Assembly (NCBI RefSeq): GCF_028368935.1
Contig: NZ_JAQNDK010000006.1
Span: 525,001-589,000, forward strand
DNA length: 64,000 nt
Direction: 5' to 3'
DNA from: Sorangium aterium
Lineage (GTDB): Bacteria; Myxococcota_A; Polyangia; Polyangiales; Polyangiaceae
The translations under genes were made by a program, and so were the position numbers. Shown here piece after piece: positions 46,123 through 54,216 of this stretch. The notes under the pieces are model-generated. The model was not told the DNA's origin, did no database searches, and saw only the letters and a list, made by a program, of their open reading frames with translations. Numbering within the stretch: the first letter of the stretch is position 1; the number at the start of each line of letters is the position of its first letter.

Positions 46123-46174
46123 TCAGGACAGCCCTGGCGCGCTGTCCGTCGACCCATCAGGACAACCCTGGCGC
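46123..46174. repeat. Pair of 18-bp direct repeats upstream of the SCP2 gene
   Basis: Copies at 46123-46140 and 46157-46174 match at 17 of 18 bases, 34 bp apart start to start. Each contains CAGG and CCTG as a short inverted repeat. They lie 130-180 bp upstream of the SCP2 start and just past the stop of the two-TM gene, so they may be operators or 3'-end structures. Confidence 0.6.
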
Positions 46175-46197
46175 TGCGTTCACTCACGGTCGATGCG

Positions 46198-47355
46198 TCA
46201 TGCGCGCGCGCGCGGCGCCTGCGCGGCGGGCCGGGGCGCCTTGTCCAGCGCGGATCGGATCGGGACCATCAGCAGGCGATCGATGGCGACGCGCTGATCG
46301 GCGGGCGGCGGGCTCTCCGGTATGCCCTGCATCAGCCGAAGGTCGCGGAGCGCGCCGCGATCGAGCGGGCCGAGCGATGCCCCCAGCCCGTCGAGCGCCG
46401 GCGTCATCGCGGGGAGCAGGCAGACGAGGGAGAGCTCGTTGGTACCCTGGCGTACCCACGTTCCCTGGTACACCGCGATCGCCTGCCCGAGCGCCTCCTG
46501 GAAGACGAACGCGCGCCACTCGAGCGGCGCCGCCAGATCGAAGACGCGGCCCCCGGCGCGGAGCTCCCGGCTGTCGAGGCCGAGGGCGGCGCCGCGCGCG
46601 TCGGTCAGGAGGAAGCGATCGAGGCACCCGGGCGAGCGCAGCGTGAGCTCCTCGAGGAGCGCGGCGAGCGCCGCGGGGCTGAGCGAGATCGGCTCGCCGT
46701 CCGGGCCGATCGCCTCGAGCCCGACCTCGTCGGAGCCCACGACCGACGCGTGGTCGAGGAGCGCGGCGAAGGTGCGCCGCGAGGGGCCGTCGAAGCCGGC
46801 CCCGATGGAGGACATCCCGGCGCTGGAGCTGAGCAGGGCGACGATGCGATCGCGTCGCGGCGTAGCGAGGAGCGTGACGCCGAACCGCTCGCGGATGGTG
46901 AGCAGCACGTGCGGCGCAGCGCTGCCCTGGCCTCGAAGGAGCAGCTGATCGCCCTCGAGGCTCAGCCCGCGGCGGCTCACCTGCGGAGGGGGCAGGAGGT
47001 GCCGTCGTCCCCGCGCCAGCAGCGTGACCGCCGCCGTCACGAGGGCGACCGGCAACAGCGCACGGAGCATCAGGCCGCGCGCGGTCACCACCAGCACGAG
47101 CGCGGCCAGGAAGAGCGGGATCGCCCAGCGCCGCCGGGTGTCCGTGCCCCCCGCCGGCGTCACGGCGGGAGCGGTCGCGTCGAACCACCGGGCTCGTGGG
47201 GAAGGCGTCACGGCGGCGTCGCTCACCGGCTCGCCCGCGCGCTGCGTCGCCGACCTGCCTGTCGCAGAGGGAGGCTCGTGGGCTCGGACCTCGATCGACG
47301 GGAGCATCGCGACGGACCCAAGCGGGTCCTTCTGGCCCTTCGCCTCGCGTCCCAT
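46198..47355 (-). CDS. Two-TM membrane protein, function unknown
   Basis: A 385-residue protein. The start at 47355 is set by GGAGGTGCG directly upstream of ATG. Residues 80-125 hold two hydrophobic segments (WAIPLFLAALVLVVTARGLML and LLPVALVTAAVTLLA) between a cytoplasmic N-terminal part and a C-terminal soluble region of about 260 residues. The soluble part has LLRGQGSAAPHVLLTIRERFGVTLLATPRRDRIVALLSSSAG and other beta-rich segments that I cannot assign. A 5' extension of 25 codons is open but has no ribosome site. No partner is suggested by context. Confidence 0.6.
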   Translation of the reverse strand: MGREAKGQKDPLGSVAMLPSIEVRAHEPPSATGRSATQRAGEPVSDAAVTPSPRARWFDATAPAVTPAGGTDTRRRWAIPLFLAALVLVVTARGLMLRALLPVALVTAAVTLLARGRRHLLPPPQVSRRGLSLEGDQLLLRGQGSAAPHVLLTIRERFGVTLLATPRRDRIVALLSSSAGMSSIGAGFDGPSRRTFAALLDHASVVGSDEVGLEAIGPDGEPISLSPAALAALLEELTLRSPGCLDRFLLTDARGAALGLDSRELRAGGRVFDLAAPLEWRAFVFQEALGQAIAVYQGTWVRQGTNELSLVCLLPAMTPALDGLGASLGPLDRGALRDLRLMQGIPESPPPADQRVAIDRLLMVPIRSALDKAPRPAAQAPRARA

Positions 47356-47480
47356 CGCACCTCCACCCCGGCCGAAAGTTCGCGGTAGAATAGCATTGAC
47401 CGAGGCCGGAGCGAGGGGACTTTGGGACAACGCGCTGCGTAGGGGGCTGCGCGTTGTCGGCGCGCCGGTCTGTTACTATC

Positions 47481-47520
47481 GGTTGCGACCTCGTACGACC
47501 TGTTACGACCGGTCACGACC
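47481..47520. repeat. Four 10-bp iteron-like direct repeats
   Basis: The decamers at 47481, 47491, 47501 and 47511 all end in CGACC, with T at the fourth base in three of four and A at the fifth in three of four. A weaker fifth unit (TGTTACTATC) sits at 47471. The 10-bp period places each CGACC on the same helical face, as in binding-site arrays. It lies between the minus-strand gene ending at its start 47355 and the decayed biotin carboxylase. Confidence 0.75.
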
Positions 47521-47639
47521 TACCGAGGACGTCCCCGGCGGGTCGCGGACGGCGCGCGCTGCGACGTGTCACGCCGCGCTGCAGGACGCGCACGCCGGCG
47601 ATCGCGCTCCCATGGGAGCGGCTGCGGGAAGGGGCGCCC

Positions 47640-48008
47640 TTGTGAGGGCGGCCGGCTTCTGCGAGGGCCATCAAGGCAATCCCTCCTCGGCAAGGAGGAA
47701 CCCGACGAGGTCCGCTCGCCTCGTATGCTTCCTCGAACTCGCGGTTTTCCGTACCCGAAATGGATAGCGCCCGCCCCGGAACGCCTGGTGACGCGGGGGA
47801 TCCGGCCGAAGCGGAGGTAGCTCTCGGACGCAGGCGCGGGGCCGATGGCGTACGACGCGCTCGCGAGGCGGACATGGAGGCCGTCGCGGTCTGCATCGCT
47901 GCAGGCGGCGATGCGCCGGAGGCCGACCTCATGCAGCGATCGGAGGACTCGGACGGCTATCTCGCCGCCGTGGGAGAGGAGGACCTTGCGGATCGCGAGC
48001 TGGCCCTC
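47640..48008 (-). pseudogene. Decayed biotin carboxylase (AccC/PccA-type) N-terminal fragment
   Basis: On the minus strand, translation from 48008 down to 47751 reads EGQLAIRKVLLSHGGEIAVR, then VLRSLHEVGLRRIAACSDAD, RDGLHVRLASASYAIGPAPA, SESYLRFGRIPR and GAGAIHFGYG. This follows the N-terminal domain of biotin carboxylases (KVLIANRGEIAVR, YSEADRDALHVRLADEA, IGPAPSSESYL, GADAIHPGYG). After GYG the match continues in another frame at 47749 as ENREFEEAYEASG (compare SENAEFAEACEASG), consistent with loss of about 11 bases, and then fades near IALMALAEAG (about 47660). In-frame TGA at 48009-48011 precedes the match with no start codon. Frame shift, missing start and missing ATP-grasp body mark it as a relic. 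Left edge approximate. Confidence 0.8.
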
Positions 48009-48153
48009 TCACACGAAATCGCCTCCGCGAACGGCCCGTCGCTCCGCCGCTCCGCGCCGAGCCTCGCAGCGCGCCCGACGGCGGGCTCGCCTGACGGGGG
48101 ATCAGGCCCGCGAGAGTCTTTCCACAGGCCGAGCAAAAGGGTACGTCTGCCCT

Positions 48154-49878
48154 GTGCAGCGCCGCGATATCCCGCCCGAGCTCTCGTTCGCGGCCCTTCC
48201 CGTCGCCGAGCCTCGCGAGCTCACGAGCCCGCCGCCCTCGCGCCGCCAGCGGGGCGCCGAGCCGGAGGTGGTCTCGGTCGCGGAGCTGGATCGCCGGCTG
48301 AAGCGGATCCTCGAGGGGTCGACCGCGGACGTGCGCGTCGAGGGCGAGATCTCGGGCCTGCGCGTCGTGGGCAGCGGCCACGCCTACTTCACGCTCAAGG
48401 ACGAGAGCGAAGAGGCGGCCATCGACTGCGTGATGTACAGGACCGCGGCGCCGCGCGCGCGGAAGCTGCTCGCCGATGGAGCGCGCGTCGTGCTCACGGG
48501 CCGCGCCACCGTCTACGTGCCTCGGGGCCGGCTCCAGTTCTCCGCGGACGACGCGCGCCTCGCCGGCCGCGGCGCGCTCCTCGAGGCGCTCTTCCGCCTC
48601 AAGGAGAAGCTCGCCGCCGAGGGGCTCTTCGCGCCGGAGCGCAAGCGCAAGCTGCCCGTCGATCCGCAGATCATCGGCGTCGTCACGAGCGGCGACGGCG
48701 CGGCGATCCACGACATCGTGACCGTCGCGTTCCGCCGCGGCGGCGCCCGGCTGATCCTCGCGCGCACGCCGGTCCAGGGCGCCGGCGCAGGGCAGCGGAT
48801 CGTGCGCGCGATCTCGCTGCTCGAGGAGTTCCCGGGCATCGAGGTGATCATCGTGGGGCGCGGGGGCGGCTCGGCCGACGACCTCAGCGCGTTCAACGAG
48901 GAAATCGTCGTCCGGAAGGTCGCGGCCGCGCGCGTGCCGATCGTGAGCGCCGTCGGGCACGAGATCGACGTCGCGCTGACCGACCTCGCCGCCGACGCGC
49001 GCGCCGCCACGCCCTCGCAGGCCGCTGAGATGCTCGTCGCGGACGCGGCCGCGCGGCGCGCGGCGCTGGAGCACCTCGAGGCCCGCATGCGCCGCGCGAT
49101 CGCCCACCGGATCCGGGGCGCTCGGGCCGATCTCGACCGGCAGCGCGCCCGGCTCGGCTCGCCCGCGCAGATCCTGGCGGAGCCCCAGCAGCGCATCGAC
49201 GACGCCATGGCGAGGCTCCGGCGCCGCATGGAACGCATCCTCGTCGAGGACCGCGCCGCGCTCCAGCGCCTCGAGCGACGGCTCGCCGCGCGCCACCCGC
49301 GCGCGGTGCTGGCGGGCGCCCGCGGCGCGCTCCGGCCGCTGTCGGTGCGCCTCGCCGCCGCCGCGCACCGCCACGTCGCCCTCCTGCGGGAGGGCTTCGC
49401 GGGCGACGTGGCCCGGCTCGAGGCGATGTCGCCGCTCCGCGTGCTCGCGCGCGGCTACGCCATCGCGACGGACGCGTCGGGGCGCGCGGTCCGCGATCAC
49501 CGCGAGGTCGCGCCGGGCGATCCGATCGCGGTGCGCGTGCACCACGGCGCGCTGCTCGTGCGGGTCGTCGTCACCGCGGGTCCGGACGAGCCGCTCGTCG
49601 ACGGCCACGAGCCCGCGCCGGCAGCGGCGGCTGCGTCGGCCGCTGCGGCGCCCGCGCCGCCTGCGCGCCAGGGCGGCGGCCCGCGCGCCGCGTCCGGCCG
49701 CGCGCCGAGGCGCAAGAGGACGCAGCCCGGCGCGCCCGCGTGCGAGCAGCTCGGGCTCGGCTTCGCGGCCGAGGAGCGCGCCCCGACCCTCGGTCGCACG
49801 GGCGCCGCCGGCCAGGTCTCGGTGGGGCAGGGCGGCGCGGAGGCCGGCCCTGAGGAGAGGCACCATGTCGAACGCTGA
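48154..49878 (+). CDS. xseA: Exodeoxyribonuclease VII large subunit
   Basis: A 574-residue enzyme that with XseB degrades single-stranded DNA. The start is the GTG at 48154, which begins conserved sequence within 30 codons; upstream codons of the open frame overlap the biotin carboxylase relic. An OB-fold (VRVEGEISGLRVVGSGHAYFTLKDE) is followed by the catalytic core: IGVVTSGDGAAIHDI, EVIIVGRGGGSADDLSAFNEE and PIVSAVGHEIDVALTDLAADARAATPSQAAE. A coiled coil leads to MSPLRVLARGYAI. The C terminus carries an extra 80-residue Ala/Pro/Arg tail, so it is longer than E. coli XseA (456 aa). It overlaps aroE by 14 bp. No xseB is seen. Confidence 0.93.
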   Translation: MQRRDIPPELSFAALPVAEPRELTSPPPSRRQRGAEPEVVSVAELDRRLKRILEGSTADVRVEGEISGLRVVGSGHAYFTLKDESEEAAIDCVMYRTAAPRARKLLADGARVVLTGRATVYVPRGRLQFSADDARLAGRGALLEALFRLKEKLAAEGLFAPERKRKLPVDPQIIGVVTSGDGAAIHDIVTVAFRRGGARLILARTPVQGAGAGQRIVRAISLLEEFPGIEVIIVGRGGGSADDLSAFNEEIVVRKVAAARVPIVSAVGHEIDVALTDLAADARAATPSQAAEMLVADAAARRAALEHLEARMRRAIAHRIRGARADLDRQRARLGSPAQILAEPQQRIDDAMARLRRRMERILVEDRAALQRLERRLAARHPRAVLAGARGALRPLSVRLAAAAHRHVALLREGFAGDVARLEAMSPLRVLARGYAIATDASGRAVRDHREVAPGDPIAVRVHHGALLVRVVVTAGPDEPLVDGHEPAPAAAAASAAAAPAPPARQGGGPRAASGRAPRRKRTQPGAPACEQLGLGFAAEERAPTLGRTGAAGQVSVGQGGAEAGPEERHHVER

Positions 49879-50851
49879 GCGGCGAATGTTCGGTCTTGTC
49901 GGGCACCCGGTGGGCCACTCGGTCTCGCCGGCGATGCACTCGGCCGCGTTTCGGGCGCACCACCTGCCGCACATCTACAGCGCCTTCGACGTGCCCACCG
50001 GCCCGGAGCTCGCGCGCTTCGTCAGCGACATCCGGAGCGGCCTCATCGCCGGCGCGAACGTCACGATCCCGCACAAGCGCGCGATCATGTCGATGGTCGA
50101 CGACGTGGACGCGAGCGCGGCCGACGTCGGCGCCGCGAACGTCCTCTGCGCGACGGAGGCGCGGCGCGTGACGGCGTACAACACCGACGTGGCCGCGCTC
50201 CGCGACGAGCTCGCGCTGCTCCTGGGATCCGCCCCGCCCCGCGGGGACGATCCGGAGGGGCCGTACGGCGCGCGCTCGAGCCCGCGCCAGCGCGCGGTGA
50301 TCATCGGCGCGGGCGGCGCGGCGTTCGCGGCGATCGCCGCGTGCAAGATGCTCGGCTATCACCTCATCAGCGTGACCACCCGCTCGTGGACCAGCACCGA
50401 GGCGATGCTCGAGTCGCCCGCGGGGCAGCGCGCGTCCGAGCTCGGCGCGCTCACTGCGCCCTGGCCGATCCCGACCGACAGGTCGATCAGCAGCAAGTCC
50501 TCCGTGGCGCTGCGGCTCAACTGGAGCGAGTTCACCGTCGCCGCCGACCTGATCATCCAGGCCACGAGCGCCGGCATGCTCGGGGGGCCGCCCGGGGACG
50601 AGGTCACGAGCATCATCCCGTGGGACGCGCTCTCGTCGAGCGTGTGCCTCTACGACCTCGTCTACAACCCCCCGGTGACGCCCTTCCTCCGGATGGCGCG
50701 CGAGAGAGGGCTCCGCGCCGAAGGCGGGCTCGGGATGCTGGTCGGCCAGGCGGCGCAGTCCTTCACGCTCTGGACCGGCCTCCCGGCGCCGGTCGAGGTG
50801 ATGCGCGCCGCCGCCGAGGATTCGCTCAGGAAGGCAACCGGCGGTCGATGA
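49865..50851 (+). CDS. aroE: Shikimate dehydrogenase
   Basis: A 328-residue NADP enzyme that reduces 3-dehydroshikimate to shikimate in aromatic amino-acid synthesis. A GAGGAGAGG ribosome site lies within the end of xseA. HPVGHSVSPAMHSAAF (residues 14-29) and GANVTIPHKRAIMSM (near 62, catalytic Lys) and YNTDVAAL (near 104) are standard. The Rossmann segment AVIIGAGGAAFAAIAACKMLG follows an insertion of about 25 residues with Pro and Gly, and another insertion lies near 180-215, which makes the protein longer than the usual 270-290. LYDLVYNPPVTPFL and GLGMLVGQAAQSFTLWTG close it. It overlaps the debranching gene by four bases. Confidence 0.93.
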   Translation: MSNAERRMFGLVGHPVGHSVSPAMHSAAFRAHHLPHIYSAFDVPTGPELARFVSDIRSGLIAGANVTIPHKRAIMSMVDDVDASAADVGAANVLCATEARRVTAYNTDVAALRDELALLLGSAPPRGDDPEGPYGARSSPRQRAVIIGAGGAAFAAIAACKMLGYHLISVTTRSWTSTEAMLESPAGQRASELGALTAPWPIPTDRSISSKSSVALRLNWSEFTVAADLIIQATSAGMLGGPPGDEVTSIIPWDALSSSVCLYDLVYNPPVTPFLRMARERGLRAEGGLGMLVGQAAQSFTLWTGLPAPVEVMRAAAEDSLRKATGGR

Positions 50852-53037
50852 GCTCGGACGGATCCCGGCGGCACTCCCCGACCCACGACGCGCTGTCGTC
50901 CACGCCCGCGGCGCCCCGCGGCCAGGGCGCCGCGCTGGAGCACGCCTCGCCGTGGCCGCACGTCGAGGTGCGGGGCCAGTTCTCGATCGCGCGCAAGGAG
51001 TGGCTGCACACGAACGGCGCGGGGGCCTACGCGAGCTCGACGATCGCCGGCATGCACACCCGCCGTTACCACGGCCTGCTCGTCGCGGCCCTCGACCCTC
51101 CGCGGCGCCGGCACGTCATGCTCTCGCACGTCGACGTCTGCGTCCGCCCGGTACGGCAGCAGGGCGCGCCGTCCGAGCGCCGCGCCTCGTGGCCGCGCTG
51201 GGACCTCGCCAAGCACCAGTTCCCGGGCATCGATCCGGAGAGCAGCTCGTTCTACCTCGAGCGCTTCGATCAGGATCCGCTCCCGCGCTGGGCGTACGCC
51301 GTCCCGGGCGGCGAGCTCGAGGTGACGCTCGGCCTCGTGCGCGGCGAGAACGCCGCCGTCCTCCGCTATGCCTGGAGCGGGGCGGATCCGGTGATGCTGA
51401 CGCTGCGCCCGCTGCTCGCCGCCCGCCACATTCACCAGCTGCTCCGCGAGAACGGCGGGATCTCCCAGAAGGTCGAGCTGCGCGCAGGGGCGGCGCGCGG
51501 CGAGCCCGGCTCGGGGCGGGACCGCCCCGTGATGGGTGAGGTCCGGGTGCAGCCGAACCGCGCGCTGCCGAGGATCTGCTTCCGTTACCAGGGCACGTTC
51601 GTCGGCTCGCAGGACTGGTGGCGACGCTTCGAGTACCTCGGCGAGCAGGATCGGGGCCTCGACTTCCTCGAGGATCTCTGGACGCCGGGCCATTTCGAGA
51701 CGGTGATCGGCACCGAGCCCGTTCACCTGCTCGTGGCGGTGGGCGCGCTGCCCGAGGACGAGCCGGAGAACCTCCTCGCGGCGGCGAGCGCGGCGATCCG
51801 CGCCGAGGACCCGGGGCCCCGGCGCCCGCTCCTGGAGCGGAAGCTGTCCATCGCGGCCGAGGCGTTCCGCGCCGACGCGGCCGCGCGGCCCGGCGTCATC
51901 GCGGGCTACCCCTGGTTCGAGGTGTGGGGCCGCGACGCGCTGATCTCCCTGCCCGGCCTCTACCTCGTGCCGCGCAAGACCGAGGCCGCGATCCGAGTCC
52001 TCCGCTCGATGATCGACGCCATGCAGGACGGCCTCGTGCCGAACCGGCTCCCCGACGCGGGCGAGCCCGCGGACTTCCACGCGGCCGACGCGACCCTCTG
52101 GCTGTTCGAGGCGGCTCGCCTGCTCGCGGACGCGGTCGGCGACACGCACCCGTTCGTGACGGGCGAGCTGCTCGGCGCGCTCCGCGACGCCTTCGAGGCC
52201 GCCGTGCGCGGGACCCGGAACGGGATCCACGTCACGGCCGACGGCCTCTTCGCCGCCGGGCGCCTCGGCGAGGGCGCCGTCGACGGGCTCACGTGGATGG
52301 ACGCGCGCGTCGCGGGCCGCGCGGTGACCCCGCGCGCCGGTTGCCCGGTCGAGCTCACGGCGCTGTGGGCGAAGGGCTCGGAGACGCTCGCGCGCCTCGC
52401 GCGGGCCGCCGGCGACGATCGGCTGGCGAGGCGGGCGGAGGCGGCCGCGCGCGCGGCGCGCCAGGGCTTCGCCGCCCGCTTCTGGTGCGAGGAGACCGGC
52501 TACCCGTATGACGTCATCTCGGAGCACGCGGAGGGGGAGGGCGCGTTCCGCGACGCGTCGATCCGCCCCAACGCGCTGATCGCCGTCGCCGTGGATCCCG
52601 CCTGCTTCACGCCGGAGCGGGCCGCGTCGCTGCTCGATCGGGTCCGCTTGGAGCTCGTGACCCCCGCCGGCGTGCGCACGCTCTCGCCGGCCGATCCCGC
52701 CTACGCGCGCCGGTACCAGGGAGGCCCCGAGGCGCGCGACAGCGCCTACCACCAGGGCACGGCCTGGCCGTTCCTGCTCGGGTTCTACGCGCGCGCCGCC
52801 CGGCGCTTCTCCACGCTCGGCGAGCATGTGATCCCGCTGCTGCATCGGCTCGCGGCCTCCGCGGCCGCGAACGAGATCGCGCTCGGCCAGGTGCCGGAGA
52901 TCGCCTCCGGCGAGCCGCCGCACCACCCCGGTGGCAGCTTCGCGCAGGCCTTCAGCGTGGCGGAGCTCCTGCGCCTCATCGCCTGGGATCTGCCCGCCCC
53001 GGACCCAGGCAGCGCCGCGGGCGCGCCGCCGCGCTGA
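50848..53037 (+). CDS. Amylo-alpha-1,6-glucosidase (glycogen debranching, GDE C-terminal family)
   Basis: A 729-residue protein of the GDE-C/GH133 type that removes alpha-1,6 branches. The N-terminal domain opens with ARKEWLHTNGAGAYASSTIAGMHTRRYHGLLVAAL (near residue 50). The catalytic (alpha/alpha)6 domain begins around 330 with GYPWFEVWGRDALISLPGLY, then MQDGLVPNRLPDAGEPADFHAADATLW (near 393), SIRPNALIAVA, and DSAYHQGTAWPFLLGFY (near 632). Acidic residues needed for catalysis are present in these segments. It starts inside the aroE stop (ATGA). Its link with xseA and aroE looks like shared transcription, not shared pathway. Confidence 0.9.
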   Translation: MSSDGSRRHSPTHDALSSTPAAPRGQGAALEHASPWPHVEVRGQFSIARKEWLHTNGAGAYASSTIAGMHTRRYHGLLVAALDPPRRRHVMLSHVDVCVRPVRQQGAPSERRASWPRWDLAKHQFPGIDPESSSFYLERFDQDPLPRWAYAVPGGELEVTLGLVRGENAAVLRYAWSGADPVMLTLRPLLAARHIHQLLRENGGISQKVELRAGAARGEPGSGRDRPVMGEVRVQPNRALPRICFRYQGTFVGSQDWWRRFEYLGEQDRGLDFLEDLWTPGHFETVIGTEPVHLLVAVGALPEDEPENLLAAASAAIRAEDPGPRRPLLERKLSIAAEAFRADAAARPGVIAGYPWFEVWGRDALISLPGLYLVPRKTEAAIRVLRSMIDAMQDGLVPNRLPDAGEPADFHAADATLWLFEAARLLADAVGDTHPFVTGELLGALRDAFEAAVRGTRNGIHVTADGLFAAGRLGEGAVDGLTWMDARVAGRAVTPRAGCPVELTALWAKGSETLARLARAAGDDRLARRAEAAARAARQGFAARFWCEETGYPYDVISEHAEGEGAFRDASIRPNALIAVAVDPACFTPERAASLLDRVRLELVTPAGVRTLSPADPAYARRYQGGPEARDSAYHQGTAWPFLLGFYARAARRFSTLGEHVIPLLHRLAASAAANEIALGQVPEIASGEPPHHPGGSFAQAFSVAELLRLIAWDLPAPDPGSAAGAPPR

Positions 53038-53041
53038 TCCA

Positions 53042-53062
53042 CGCCGGCCCGCGGGGCCGGCG
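53042..53062. terminator. Inverted repeat between convergent debranching and FHA-DUF4123 genes
   Basis: CGCCGGCCC (53042-53050) and GGGCCGGCG (53054-53062) are exact nine-base arms around a three-base loop, between stops at 53037 and 53068. No U tract. Confidence 0.55.
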
Positions 53063-53067
53063 CGCCT

Positions 53068-53991
53068 TCAGCCTTCACGTTCCAGCGCCGACTCCTCGCG
53101 CAGCGCCTTGCCGCCCCGGGCGGTGAAGCGGAGCAGCTTCCCCGGATCCTCGGCCTCCATGGTGAAGGCCTCGACCTCCTCGAACAGCGCCTCGATCTTT
53201 CGAGGACCGCACGTGGGGAGGAAGCCGCGGAGCACGCGTGGATCGTAGAACCGGAAATACTGCTGCTTGCCTGTCCCGCTCTCGACCAGGAGAAATCGGC
53301 GGAGGTGCTTCCGCACGTCGCCGAACGGGCGGTCGCTCGTCAGGAAGACGCCCCAGCAGTCGCCCCATCCTCCGTCGACCAGCGCGTCGAGCAGCCTGGA
53401 CCCGTGCGGGAGGTGCACGAGCGTGGGGCCGACGTCCGCGAGGATCTCGCCCTGGAAGCCGGTGTAGAGCGAGGCGGTCTGCTCGCCCGCCTCGCCGAGC
53501 AGCAGCCGGATGCGCGGGTCGCGGGCGGCGTCGAGCACCGCGAAGAGGGGCGAGCGCTCCTGCCGGAGCCGCGCCCGCGCCGACGCGGCGAACGGCGCCC
53601 CCGTCGCGAGCACCGCGGTCCTCCGCGCGCGGCGCGAGGGCGGCGCGGGCTCGGTCGGCGCGTAGCGGCGGCCCACCTCGCGGCGCGCCACCGCGAACAG
53701 GGTCCCCCCCGCGCGGATCTCGTCGCCGTCCCGGAGCGACACCTCGCGCGCCCGCTCCCGGTTGACGTGCGTCCCGTTGCGGCTCCCCAGGTCGCGGAGG
53801 AGGTAGCTGCCGTCGATCTGCTCCACCGAGAAATGCAGCGCAGAGAGCTCTCCGTCGCTCGTGATCGAGAGATCCGACTCGGGAGCGCGGCCGACGAGCA
53901 GCGGACGGTCGCCCGGGATACGCGCCGTCTGCCCGGCCAGGGGGCCCGAGATGACCCGGAGGACGAGCCCTGCTTCCTGGTCTTCGCTCAT
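53068..53991 (-). CDS. FHA domain fused to DUF4123 (type VI effector-chaperone-like) protein
   Basis: A 307-residue protein. The start at 53991 has GGAG eight bases upstream. Residues 10-100 are an FHA domain with LLVGRAPESDLSIT, LSALHFSVEQIDGSYLLRDLGSRNGTHVNRE. From about residue 160 a DUF4123 domain follows: PLFAVLDAARDPRIRLLLGEAGEQTASLYTG, GPTLVHLPHGSRLLDALVDGGWGDCWGVFLTSD, KQQYFRFYDPRVLRGFLPTCGPRKIEALF. DUF4123 proteins load effectors onto VgrG in type VI secretion (known of the family). No VgrG, PAAR or effector gene is visible nearby, so this is an orphan and its partner is unknown. An FHA fusion suggests phosphothreonine input; inferred. Confidence 0.8.
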   Translation of the reverse strand: MSEDQEAGLVLRVISGPLAGQTARIPGDRPLLVGRAPESDLSITSDGELSALHFSVEQIDGSYLLRDLGSRNGTHVNRERAREVSLRDGDEIRAGGTLFAVARREVGRRYAPTEPAPPSRRARRTAVLATGAPFAASARARLRQERSPLFAVLDAARDPRIRLLLGEAGEQTASLYTGFQGEILADVGPTLVHLPHGSRLLDALVDGGWGDCWGVFLTSDRPFGDVRKHLRRFLLVESGTGKQQYFRFYDPRVLRGFLPTCGPRKIEALFEEVEAFTMEAEDPGKLLRFTARGGKALREESALEREG

Positions 53992-54216
53992 GGTCGTCTC
54001 CATCGCACAAGGCGCCGATGAGGCCGGCAAGTAAGCCTAGAACACCGATCGGCGGGAAATCCACCCGAAGGCGGGCGCTACGCGGGAGACGACGGGACGA
54101 CTGTCAATCTTTTCCGCCTTCCGGGCGAGGGCCCTTTGAAGCAGTTTGCGCCGATTCCGCGCCGGCAGCCGTCGTTCGCCGCCCGAGACAGCGAGGGGGC
54201 GACGCGCGCGGACCCG

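Noticed and set aside
47760-49028. A 422-residue plus-strand frame starting before xseA
   Set aside because: Its first third is the antisense of the biotin carboxylase relic and the rest overlaps xseA in another frame.
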